DNA of 64,000 nucleotides, taken from assembly GCA_019914995.1 (NCBI GenBank), contig CM034131.1:8650501-8714500 (forward strand), written 5' to 3'. This document shows positions 36,765 to 49,100 of this stretch, in pieces. The stretch is from Acanthochlamys bracteata (lineage: Eukaryota > Streptophyta > Magnoliopsida > Pandanales > Velloziaceae). Every line of letters starts with the position of its first letter. The first letter of the stretch is position 1. Made by a program: the position numbers and the translations under genes. Under the pieces are notes generated by a model. That model searched no databases, had not been told where the DNA came from, and worked only from the letters and a program-made list of their open reading frames with translations.

Positions 36765-38415
36765 TTGAATTAGATATTTGGGAATGTCTTTGAAAAGAAG
36801 AAAATTTTGAACATAGATATTTTAGAAAATTTAGTAAACACGTTTTAATTTTTTAACTTCAAAAATAAATAAATAAATATTTATAATATTTGTTGAAATT
36901 TTTATACTTTATAAAATTTAAAAATATTTTTAAAAATTTATTAAAAAATATGAATAAATAATTAAAATAAAAAAAGAATTAAAAAAGTACTCCTAAATAG
37001 CACGTTGTTTAAAAGTGCTTAAAATAAAAAAATTTTAATACAAAGTTTTTAAGAATATAATTTTAATATTTTTATTATATATATATAAAGATAAATATTT
37101 TTTAAATTTTAAAAAATTTTAAATTATTGTAAAAACTTATTGAAAAAAGAAAAATTAAAATAAAATGGTGAAATGAAATAAAAGCTGTGCCAAATTGACC
37201 TTTAATGAATTGTTTGTTAGAATTGGTCAACTTTTGATAAATCTTGATCAGTTATAACATATAACAGGCAAAGAACACACCAGTCATGACCGGTCCAGCC
37301 CATGAATTGTTCGGGGCTTGGCAAACACCAATATTTTGTTGATCCTAACTTGTTATCTATCTATCTATCATTTTAATTTTTTTACTTTTTAAATTCAAAA
37401 CAATTGTATATAATGTTGTAGAAAAAAATTTCAAAGGTTTAGCAAATATGATTAAACTGTGTATGTATAATTCTTTTTAGAGCTTCAAAAATTTTATAAA
37501 CAACTTTTTTTATAAAAATTTTGTTTTTTTTTTAGCTATCGAAAATATGCCTACGGATTTGTTTCACATTGCTTATTCTAAAAATATATTTCTAAAAATA
37601 CTTTATATGTTTTCATAATTTTTTATTATTTTATAAAATTTTAAAAATTTTAAAAAAATAAAAAAATTTATATCATATAATTTTGAAAAATAATATAAAT
37701 TATTTTCTGTATAAAAAAAAATACTCTTTTATAAACACTTACAAACATCTCTTAAAGATATATATATGATGCCGACGTCTACAACATTCAGCTAAGCTTG
37801 GTAATCTTAACGCGTGGTTGCCCACTTTTTCCTCCTTCAATTGGAAAAACAGATGCGGATGCCCAACACTAAAATTTTCGCTCCCTTTGTAGAATTTTTT
37901 TATATGGGAGAAAGGTCTACCTAGCTAGTTAGTAGTCATTCTCATGACATTCCTCGTGGGCAACCTTCGTAGTTGATTACGTGTTTAAACCAGACAGGAG
38001 AAGACCTCACCGACTTTGATGACAGTGAAATTCCTCATTATCTCTTTAACCACTTTCGTTAATTTGTTCTGTACACGTTACACAAAAAGTAACAAAAAGA
38101 ATTATAATCCCGTGAATTTGTTAATACCTCAAATCTTCGAAGTGCTTTTTCTCACTTTCGTCTATTATATCAGTCCCACAAAAGTAACAAAGACACGTTT
38201 GAAACTAACTGTTTATCAATCCTAAATTTTTTTAATTTTAATTTCAAAATAATTATGTATGATTTTCTGAATTTTTTTAAAAATTTATAAATATGAATAA
38301 ATTTAAATTATGAAATAATTATACAATATATTTTTTATTTTTAAAAATATATACAATAATGTATTTAAAAAATTATTTTTTTAAAAAACTCTTTTTAATT
38401 AGCATTTTAAAATTT
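36765..38415. repeat. Cluster of AT-rich repeat blocks
   Basis: Blocks at about 36765-37160 (possibly two nested), 37375-37745 and 38215-38415. Starts such as ATATTTGGGAATGTCTTTG and ends such as CACTTACAAACATCTCTT are imperfect inverse matches, pointing to related miniature elements. Between them lies ordinary intergenic sequence, including 37760-38210 with a 69-codon open frame of no recognisable content. Confidence 0.4.
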
Positions 38416-38811
38416 TGCTTAGTCAGTTGATACTGATTCACGTAGGGATGGTTATATTTGGATAACAAACGGAAAGAGAAATACCAAATGGTCTTCAATG
38501 TAATTGAGTTAAAACTTAAAATATATGACTTTTACTTGCGCTTTTTCGAGGACTTGGTCACTAATAAGCAAAAATTCAACAAAAATGTCAACATTTGATG
38601 AAGTTCAAACTTTTATCTGCTTTTCCTTTTCTTGCAATTGTTCTTAAATCATCTGTTGAATGTTTTGTTTTTAATATTATTTGGTTTTTTAAACTCATGA
38701 ATTTTGCAGCATTAGGAATATGTTGGCGGCCCATGATCAATCGCCTTTGGACTTTGGAAGAACAAAGGACACCCAATATCCGCCCATTGAATAGTATTCG
38801 ACATATTAGGC

Positions 38812-38951
38812 ATTATAAAGTCCAAAGCCTAAAACTGCGAATATACTTGGCGGGGAGGTTTTTCAAATTTGGCGGGAAATAGTATGTTAAATCGATCCAT
38901 CGATAGATGGATTGATCGATTCATTTGGTTAGGTAGAGGAGAGAGAGAGCG
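38812..38951 (+). promoter_or_regulatory. Core promoter and structured 5' leader of the zinc-knuckle gene
   Basis: A TATA-like ATTATAAAG lies at about 38811-38819, predicting a start near 38845. The leader holds an out-of-frame ATG at 38884 whose frame overlaps the main ORF and runs to 39219, and a second ATG (38908) that stops after two codons. It also contains a near-palindrome at 38891-38920 built from ATCGATCCATC and its inverse. Either feature could lower translation of the main ORF. Confidence 0.4.
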
Positions 38952-41689
38952 ATGGTTGCAGCGGAATCTGTCGAAGATGAAGACTTCATCTCGCTGGTGG
39001 CAGCAGCGGAGGCAGAGGCCTTGGCGACTGAACGAATCAAGCGACAGAAAGTCTCTGCGATTACGGTCACATCTCCGCGGCTCGCTGATCCAAAGCCTCA
39101 AGGAATCCAGGAAGGTTCATACATGGCAGCGTTACGAGGTAGTCGAAGCTCTCTTTGGCAACAACAGCAAGAATTTGAGCTCAAACAGCAGAGCAAGAAG
39201 AGAACCAGCTATGTGGTGAACACTTCTTCATCCACGCAACAGGTTGTTGTCGGTGGCGGTAGTGGAGCCTGCTTCAAGTGCGGAATGGAAGGGCACTGGG
39301 CTCGTGACTGCACTGGTGGCCGTATTGAAGGAAGCCAGAACGTTGGTGGTGATGGAGCTGATGTTGCAGAGAAACCTTGTCCTTGTGGAGTTGGTGCTTG
39401 CTTAGTGCGAACTTCCAATACTGCCAAGAATCCTGGCCGCAAGTTCTATCGGTGCCCTGTCAGGGAGGTAGCTGCTCGAATCTTGTGTTTTCTCTTGATC
39501 TCTGGTTTTATTTGTACTTCAGTTAGTTGCTGGTTCTATGCAGTCTCGATGTTCGATGATTTGCCTTAAAGACGAGCGTCTAAAAAAATGGCTGTTATTT
39601 GCTCTATTCTTCGTCGTAACTGTTAAAAATCTTCGCTTCAAATTCTCATAATGTTTTGATTTTGGTTGAAATATATAGCTTCTAAGGAGTCTATGCTAGG
39701 TCTTATGCAGTTCTTTTGGTTATTGCAATTTAGAACTATCATTTGTAATTTTCCTGTTGCAGTATAATCTAGTATGCAGCGTGTGCCAATGTGCGTTTCT
39801 CCTAAGTTTTGAGAGAGGAGTCTATGCGAATTGCCTGAATCTTGCTATGCTAATTTATGAGTAGCTATGATTTCATTTATCATTTGCCACATGTGCAAAA
39901 TGGAAAGGGGAAACTAGCATTTGTAGCCTTGCATGCAACACATGTTCTCTTACATAACTGTGTATCCTCCTTAATATAGGTTGGTTGGGATGTAAAATCA
40001 CTGTAAATCAAAGGTAGAGAGAAATTAGCAATTGATTGGCATATATTGTTTGTCTTGTGACATGAAGGGATAGCAATCTGGTGGAATTGACTAATCTTCA
40101 ATGATGTTCGGGATCCTGCTTCACATCTACTGCTTCCAGTTATTAATATGTTGCTGATCTATCGAACCATCCTAGCTTCTGCACTTTGTACTAACCAATT
40201 CACGCATCACTAACCTCTTGTGACTTTTGATCGCTATCTACTACTTGTTTGGTTGATTATAAGTTCATTGGCAAATTTCCCTCTGACCTCTAGTTTGGCT
40301 AATACCGGCTTCTTGCTATACATATCGGTTTCAGGAAAATGGGGGCTGCAACTTTTTTGAGTGGTGTGATACTCCATCATCAGGCTTTTCTGCATCAGCA
40401 AGCATCCCAAAGTTTAAGCCTAATTCATCAGTATGTGATCTTCCTTAATCTTGTGGCTTGCACTATTACTTCCATCAAATCGAACTACCTTCAAAAAAGC
40501 ATCTGAAGATAACACCGGCATGTTGAAGACACTTAACCAGTTCATTAGAAAATATGAATCCAGATCCCATCATTTTTAAATAGCTGGTGAATATTGGAGA
40601 TAGGGAGAATTTGTTTCTTAGTTATTTTTCAAATGCTCATGATGGACAATTCCAATGTGATATCTTTAGGTCTTGAATTCATGAGCATGACTTCAGAGAA
40701 CTATCATTTTTCATCACTTGATGAAAGCATTATAACCTGATGGCAGCACTTCCTCATTTGCGGTTTTCACAGATGTGCCTTTCTAATAATCCGATTCTAC
40801 GTTATTAAAACAAAGAGTAAATGATTTCAGAGGCCGATGAATTGACGTAAAACTCTATTAGATCTCAATACCTGGACAATTTGGTTTGTTTCTTTTTCTT
40901 GACTAATTGCTGATAATTTTGGCTGACACCAATGAATCAGAATAATTAAATTGTCATTGAATATAAAGACTTGTAAACTGTGAGTCATCGTGTTATTAAT
41001 TTATTATCTCTGCAGATGTTCTTGGCTTTCATTTGTTTTAAGCATCTAGTATCCATTAGGAGTGAGCTGTGAAGTATCCTTAAGAGTGAATTGCTTCGAA
41101 GTTATTATAATCTCGATTTATAAATTTTTATTATGTTTGAGTCAACTTCAGCGTGGTAAAGCCATGTTGATAGAGATGATAAAGTCCTCCCTTCATACAA
41201 CTATCTGATTGAACTTATTGAATCTCATTTCTCCTGCTGACATATTAACTGTCCCCCAAAGTAATTTGCACTTGGGTTTTAGATTGCTAGGTGTGGTTCA
41301 TCACATGCTCATTCTGTATGATTGCTCTTTGGTATCAAACTCCATCAGTTCATGGTTTTCACCTCCTGCCACAACAAATGCATGTGCAATAATCTCACTG
41401 TCGAAAATTTATGCAGTCTTCTAAATGACGCAATGAACAGGTCCCAGTTAGTAGTCAACCAGCATTTGGCTTGAAGTCACAAGCTTTTCAGAACAACTTT
41501 GGGAGCCAATTCAATAATGAAAGAAGCAGTTCTTCATGTTTCAAATGCAAGCAGGAAGGCCACTGGTCAAGGGATTGCCCTAATCAATCCTCAGACTCCA
41601 GTGCAGATTTTAGAGGAACTAATCCAGCTTCGTCAGGCATAAACTTCAAGCTTGGCAAGGATAGGCACTCGGCTCGGGATTTTTCCTAA
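38952..41689 (+). CDS. CCHC zinc-knuckle and GRF zinc-finger protein
   Basis: Three exons: 38952-39467, 40335-40430 and 41441-41689, all junctions in phase 0 with GT-AG borders, giving 286 aa. A zinc knuckle (CFKCGMEGHWARDC) lies at residues 107-120. A GRF-type zinc finger spans about 143-184: CPCG, TSNTAKNPGRKFYRC, then, across intron 1, CNFFEWCD. A second knuckle (CFKCKQEGHWSRDC) is at 237-250. Zinc knuckles bind single-stranded nucleic acid and GRF fingers occur in DNA-repair and helicase-associated proteins. The combination matches a small plant family of nucleic-acid-binding proteins of poorly known role, probably nuclear. The ATG at 38952 is the first in frame. The C-terminus after the second knuckle is short and Ser-rich. 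The assignment rests on motifs; the precise function is unknown. Confidence 0.85.
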
Positions 41690-43143
41690 CCAAGACGTTA
41701 ATTATGCAACGGGCAGTAAAAGGGCTCCAGATACTTTTGGCAGTCCTCATGCTACAAGCTTAAGTAGGATGGTACTTCAGTTAGTTTCCTTCTGATATTT
41801 TTGCGGCTTATAAAACTATGCTGTAGACTTTATGAACTTCGTCGGTGTTTGTTTGGTATCTTCCCAGAACATTTTGCTAATAGCAAGTTTTCTTCAGCGA
41901 GCTTATAAGTATAACAAGTTTATACAGTGTGAATGGTAGTGATACTGATCTTGTCCATAGCTTTCATTCAGCACATACACCAGCCTGTGTTAACTGTGAG
42001 AAATGTTCTCCGTGTTAAGGTCATTTTTGGTTTCAACTCAATCAAAATTGAGTATTTCTTCATTATGTTCTTCTTTTTTGTCTATTTATTTCTTATAAGT
42101 TTAAAGAGATTTCATAATTCCTTATATATATGTATATATAGAGAGAGAGGGGAGGAATATAGTTAAATTCGAATTTTCTATGCTTTATATTTTTTATCCT
42201 AACAGTTGATTAAGTTAATTTCAAAGTTCGAGTGAATATGGGCTGTGATAATGACTATTTATTTTAATCAATGGTTAAATTAGAAGTGGATAAATTGTGA
42301 ACAGATCGAATATAATTAATAGTTCTTTATATATGTATTAAAATTTATAATTTAAAATGAATGTTAATAAATTTGTTGTTAATGTTAATTATTAATATTT
42401 AAAGTGATAGTAAAAGTTCTTACATTGAAAATGTTATTTGTGAAGGTGGAAGCGGTAGAAAGTAAAGTCACACCAATGTTTGTTTCGTGAAGGTGAAACC
42501 GTGAAAATGGTCTCTCGTTAAGTATTTATTAATTATACCTTTTTGATATTCGCATGATGAAAACCGTAGGCCTCGTTTATCAACTCATCAATTTTTTTTA
42601 AAACATATTTTTAAAATAAAACAAATAAAAAGTTTAAAATAAATTATTTTTATTAAAAATTAATTTTAATATAAAAAAATATAAATTTTTATTTTTTAAT
42701 ATTTTAAATTTTTAAATTTATTTTTAAAAAATAAATTTACTTCTACGCATCTATTTTGAGAAACTCGATACTCGTTGCCTTCCAAGTTTTACTATCTCGG
42801 ACCTCTAAGTTCTAACTTTCTAACGTGTTAACTAAAGATATCGTCCCGTCATGCGAAAATGAGTTAAGAATTATTTAGGTTTTTTTGATGGATTATCAAG
42901 AATTGAATATCAGCTTTATCATAGTGCAATAAGTTTTTAAACCACTAGAATTGTTCATTAATCAAGGTATTAATAATCATAATAGTAGTAGTAATATCAT
43001 CTGAAATAATTCACAGGCACGGAAAAAGGAAACAGAAAAATCCACAAACCTTCGTTCTTTTTCCCTCGTCGTTAACAATTTCTCTGAAAACCCTAGACTT
43101 GTACTGCTACTGCTTCGATCAAAATCCAGTTCCGGCCAACTCC
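41690..43143. other. 3' flank of the zinc-knuckle gene and 5' flank of eIF2B delta
   Basis: Contains the 3' UTR of the upstream gene (stop at 41687-41689), a short GAGAGAGA/TATATA tract at about 42120-42152, and an AT-rich repeat block at about 42585-42740 preceded by GGCCTCGTTTATCAACTC. A CT-rich leader (ttccctcgtcg..., 43055-43100) precedes the eIF2B start. No further gene is seen. Confidence 0.5.
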
Positions 43144-46100
43144 ATGGAGCCTCGCCGCCCTCAGAGGGGAGTGACCGATCCCAAAGTTCGACAGGTGGGC
43201 TTCGTTCCTACCGCCACGTCATCAGCTCCGCTGCGTTCGAGCTCGGAACCCTCCGATTCTCTCTGCTCTGCATCTCCGCCGGTCACTGACCTCTCTCTAC
43301 CACCGGGAAACTCTCTATCTCCTGTCATGATCCCTCCGGCACGCCATGCCTCTGCTCCAGTTCCTGTCCCGGGCCCGCCACCCCCGCCTCTGCCCCAAAT
43401 CCATCACCATCTCTATAGTGCCTCTGAGATCTCATCTCCCTCTTCGAGCCGCCTCGATTCTACTACTGATCCGTTCCCTGATGACCTCTCTGCTTCGCCT
43501 GCGTCGCCATGGATTTCACGTGCGAAGACAGCTGCCTCGTCATTGCCTGCAAACAGTAGTGAGATGATGGTGAAAGCCGCTGCTGCTGCTGCGCCTCAGA
43601 CTCCTAAGAGCAACCTCACCACTGCTTCTATTGTCAAGACGCTCCCTGGATTTTCAGGTAGAAAGCATTCCTTCTTTTTGTTTCTTTTACTATGTAAGGA
43701 ACGGTTGTGGTTATGAAAAATTCCAAATTTATTCATGCTAGAAAATGTGACTTAGCTGCAGCAAAATATAGTGAATGAGCTGGCTGTAGTTCTCAAAACA
43801 AAAGACTACTATTAGGGATTAACTTATTGAGTTAGAATGTATGCAGATTATGTTTGGCGTGTTGTCTCTATTTCATTAGTAAATTGAGCAGTTTAGCTTG
43901 TTTGGATAGGAGGATGTTGATTTATGTTTGTCTTATGCTCATATACTGCTTATGCGCATTGATTTAAGGGTTGAAAAAAGTATTGGTCTTGTTGGTCTGA
44001 TCAGTTTTTAACTATTGTAGGAAGTTTAGATGGTTTAGGTAGAAGGTTGATAATTTGTTCATTTCATGTATATAATGGCTTGCTTATACTCTGGTTTCGG
44101 TGTAGAAAAAGGCAGTGTAAATTTGACGGAAATACAGAATGAAGGGACTGGACTTTCAAAGCCTTTACAAAAAATGACGAAGGCAGATAGGCGTGCTTTA
44201 CAGGAGAGCCAGCGTGCCGCAAAAGCTGCAGCTAAGGAGGGTGGTAAGTGCATATTAGTAGTATTCAACTTTCAGTTAATAATTGTTCATAAAAATTTAA
44301 GAGGTTGTATTTTGATCTTGTTGTGCACTTAGTGACTTTCCGAAACAGTAGAACTATAAACTTGTTTCTTCAAGCATTTGAAGAAAGGAGCAGCTTTGTC
44401 ATTTGACCTTCAGTATGTTTCTTTGGTTCATACACAATTTGATACTTTTCTAATCTAAAAATTGTTTATCCATATTCGCTGAATACCAACACTTCTCTTT
44501 TTGTTGGGTATATAAACAAACTTCTGTCTCCTAAATGGGTTGCTTCTTCAGCAGAAGGTAATTACTAATTTAATTTAAAAATGACTTCAAATTAGGTGTC
44601 TTCATGATAGTATGCTTTTCTGCTCCCGCTTATATACATGTTTCTAGAAATGGATACACTGAACAAACATGAATATGTCCTGTATATTGCATATTTATCC
44701 AATTTTTTATGGATTCTTCCAAGCAAGCTTATTTTTGTGCTCATCCTGTTCTGGATTGCATTAATGATATATGGCAAAGGTATGTACACCTGTAAATTCA
44801 TATATGATAATGACGTGCTAATATATATTAGTGACATGTATGGGTGCTCTATGAACCAATGGGATTGACTACTGAAGTCTACTGGAGTAGGTTAGAGTAG
44901 CATGTTTGTAGCACTTAACTGGGACAGGAAAAGAGAGATAGTGGAGATGGTGGATCAGGAATCGGTTATGGAGTACGGTCCATAATTGGTCAAAGCGATT
45001 ATTCGCTTTATCAAATACATTCCAGAAATAATTTCGACATTCTTGATATTGAATGTACAAATAATCACTTTGATCAGTCTAGTTGACATGATAGCAAATG
45101 TGCAAAACCAAACAACTCTCTGTTTTGTTCACTCTGGATCATCATTACAAAAGGGAATGGGGTTAGAAATGGCTTTGTTTTCTTGCCCAATTCAGTAGCT
45201 TCTGCCCTCAGATTATACCTATCTGTACATTGCCGTGGTAGATTTAGTTTATTAAGAATTACTGCATAGACTTATCATCAAATTTGTAATATTTTAATTC
45301 ATTTTCTCAAAGGTACTTTGATAGTATTAACCTCAACACAAGCTGCTGTCTTCGTATAGGTTTCCATGGAGATATGCACTTTTCCAGTCTATTCCTTTAC
45401 TCCAGCACGCGTTGTAACTGAAAATTTTAAAAGATCAACTTACTACTTTTCACTAGCTTTTATTGGAAATTAAATTTCTGTAGGCAACACCGTTAATTTT
45501 TGAATTTGTGTCCATCGTGAGTATAAGAAGGTCAAATTATGTCATCGTAAATTGTGAAGCAAATTTTTTTTAATTTAATCAATCTTATCTATGTTTTCAG
45601 TACTTCGTCTTCCTGTTAATCATTATGTGCAACCATTTTCTTCTTTCTGCATCTGCATTTATCTTGCATCCTTTTCCTTGTCATTTGGCTTTATTTGAAG
45701 GGGCAAGCTCTACCTCCTGCAGCAGCAGCAGCATCCACAACTGGAAAACATGGCAAAGGCATGAAGAATCCTTCACAAAAGGATGGTGGTCAAGCTGCAA
45801 AAGCTGTTACTGCTCCTGAAAAGAAGGTTGCTGATCGTGCTCCAGAAAAAGACAGAAAGAAAGATGCTCCTCACCCCGAATGCAGTTTGATGACAAGCAT
45901 CGTGTTGAAAAGGCTAAAAGACGTGCTGTAGTAAATCAATCGGAAGCTAGAAATAGAGTTGAGTTGTTTAGACATTTGCCTCAATATGTCCATGGAACTC
46001 AACTTCCAGATCTTGAATCAAAATTTTTCCAACTTGATCATATACACCCTTCAGTTTACAAGGTACTTTTCTACCGTCTGATATTTTCCCCTATTTTCTT

Positions 46101-49100
46101 TTATTCATTTACTGATTATGCAAAGCTTGAAGTAATAAATTGATACATGCATTCTTGATATGTTGATTAGGAATCTTAATATTTTTCATGCATTCTTGTT
46201 TGCGGATGACGAAGTTGAGAATGGTTAATTTTAAAAAATAATAGTGTATCCTTTGAAATCCAAAGAACTTTTGTAGTTGTTTGTACTCAATGAAATTGTT
46301 TTCTTGTCATCTTATGGTTGTCTGTGGGAATTAACAGTGCCATCCTCCAATTTTTTGTGGTATTGTGACCATAACTCTCGTAGTTATATTTCTGGAAGAT
46401 GTGCTCTGGCAGTAAATCTTCTGGTTTTTGTTGAATTTCGACCAAACTCACTAGTCAACAGTTTGGATATGCTTCTCTCATGAAATGCTTGAAGACGCCC
46501 AGTCTACCATTCTCTTATATCCTTTCTCAAGATAGCTCAGAAAGATGCTTCATGTGGAAACCCACTTGCAAAGGCAAGCCAAATCCTGTGTAGCTATTGT
46601 GACCCCTTGCCAAACTAGAGGGCTGTTTGGCAACACGTTCCAGAAAAGTACCTTTTCAACTTTCCCGTTCACGATTCCCAATAAACCTTTTACAATCTTC
46701 TACACAATCTATTTAAAAATTTAGAAAGTATAGCAAAATTCTACGTAATAAGATTTTGTTATTGCTTATTATTATTATTTATTTTTAGGTCAAAAAAGTA
46801 GAGATCGTGTTTTGAAATAGGACAAAAATACTCCCTGTTCCAAAAAAGCACTCTCAAACACCTTTTAGGAAGCTTTCCTCCCACTTAAGCAGCCATCTCC
46901 AAGGATCCCTGATTTGGGAGTTTTAATATGTGGTTAGGATCTCTCCTCTTCTAGGTATACAATGGTAACCAATTCACAAAATTGTACTCATTCAATCTCC
47001 TATACTTTCTGTGCATGTTTTTATTGCTGTCATATTGTTTCCTTATTGTCTTTTCATAGATTATGATTCTCCATCTTACAATTCTTTATGCTTCAGATTT
47101 GCATTTGCAAAATTTGTGTTTGCACTAGAAAAGGTCAAGAGCTGATCATATATCTTAATGAACTGAACTAATACTTTCCTGAATGTAATTCTTGTGTTGA
47201 TGATTACATGGTAAAATAGTCTTTTTTTCCTTGAGGAAATCTTAAAGCCAAAAAGTAATTTGGAATGTTCTGTTTTATGTTAGCTCGAAAATTAAGTATG
47301 TGATTACTTTCTTTTTGTATTCTCTCACATTGATAGCTTATTTTGTCTCGCATCCATTTTTTGGCATTTTTTTAAAGAGCTTTCTTGTTGGTTTAATTCA
47401 TTTGGGGTAGTGATAGCTATAATCTGTGAGCCTATTTTCAATTTAAAACACTTATTTGGATTCTTGCATGGTCGATCTCTTTGGAAATATAACAAAATGA
47501 TACAATACTATGCTGCTTAAGTCTTCAAGGACATCGAATGTTTTGTAGTTGAATGATCACTTCTTCCCTGCTTTTTTGCCTCTTGCTGGTGTTGGAGTCT
47601 TGCAAAATGAAATGTAAACCAGTAACACTTCATTCAAGCTGAAAGCTTTCATGGCTAGTTCTGGTTGTCTTCGAAAGCCACTTCCGGATGTGTTACTTCA
47701 AAATGCCTTTTATCATTTTGGCCAGCCTTAGGTTACTTCAAAATGCCTTTTATCATCCATTCGCCAGTCTTAGGTTACCTCAAAATGCCTTTTGTCATAC
47801 CTAGGTTAGAAATTGATGTATTCTGCATATTGATTTTCGTTGAATTTTGGCTCATTGCTGGTGTTCCTGTTAAGTTTGTGTGCATCTTTTGTATAACATT
47901 TGCATGGGCTTATATTAAAGAATTCAACAAACCTAAAGTAATTTTAATATGATCTTCCAATATTTCTGTCAATACTAAGAATATTATTTAAATATTAGTG
48001 CCTTTTCAGTTATAACTTTGTCATTTGATTCAATGTTTATCGTACATGGCAAAAAACAGTTAACTTTCATTGCTCCGTGAAGTCGGAAATTTGATGAAAT
48101 TCTCATTTACCTGATCTAGGATTAGGTAGGTTGATTCGCTACATTTTGTCATATTGCTTAAACCTTACTGATTATGTTATTTTTATACGTCATGTCTGAA
48201 TTTTTAGACAAACATGAAATCGAGCCAGCTTGGTCCTGAATGATTGAGATTGACATTACAATTTCCCTTTTGCACGGAACTTGTAAACAACGAATCACAT
48301 CTGTCATTGCAATAGATCTCTGTATGATATAATAGATTGGTATAAAACTAGTCTAATCCATTTTAACTGATTCGTCATTGACAAATTTTGTTGATTAATT
48401 GATTCTTTCAGGTTGGGCTTCAGTATCTGGTTGGAGAAATTTCCGGTGGCAATGCTAGATGCATAGCAATGCTTTTAGCATTTCAAGAGGCAATTAAAGA
48501 CTTCTCTACCACTCCAGAAAAGGTTTTCTCTCATGATTTAGCAGCAAAAATCAGCAGTTTTGTGTCATATCTGATAGAATGCAGACCCCTTTCAATTAGC
48601 ATGGGAAATGCTATCAGGTTTCTGAAGAATCGAATTCGCAACTTACCGGCTAACCTATCAGAGTCAGAAGCAAAATCTACTCTTCAGTCTGATATCAATC
48701 AATTCATAAGTGAAAAGATAGTGCTTGCAGATAAGGTTATCGTGAGGCATGCATTTACAAAAATTCAAGATGGAGATATCTTACTGACCTTTGGGTCACC
48801 ATCTGTTGTTGAAATGATTCTGGAATATGCTTATGAACAAGGAAAGAGGTTCCGTGTTGTGATAGTTGACTCACGTCCAAAGCTTGAAGGACAGGCATTA
48901 TTGCAGAGACTTGTTTTGAAAGGCATTAAGTGCACGTATACACATATCAATGCAATCTCTTACATTATGCATGAAGTGACTCGTGTTTTTCTTGGTGCTG
49001 CATCTATTCTGTCGAATGGGACAGTTTATTCAAGAGTAGGGACAGCTTGTGTAGCTATGGTGGCTAATGCTTTTAAAGTTCCTGTTATAATATGTTGCGA

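Noticed and set aside
45840..45900. A small intron explaining the frame change in eIF2B delta exon 3
   Set aside because: Conserved residues are continuous on both sides of the C-run, and no GT-AG pair removes sequence without deleting conserved codons.
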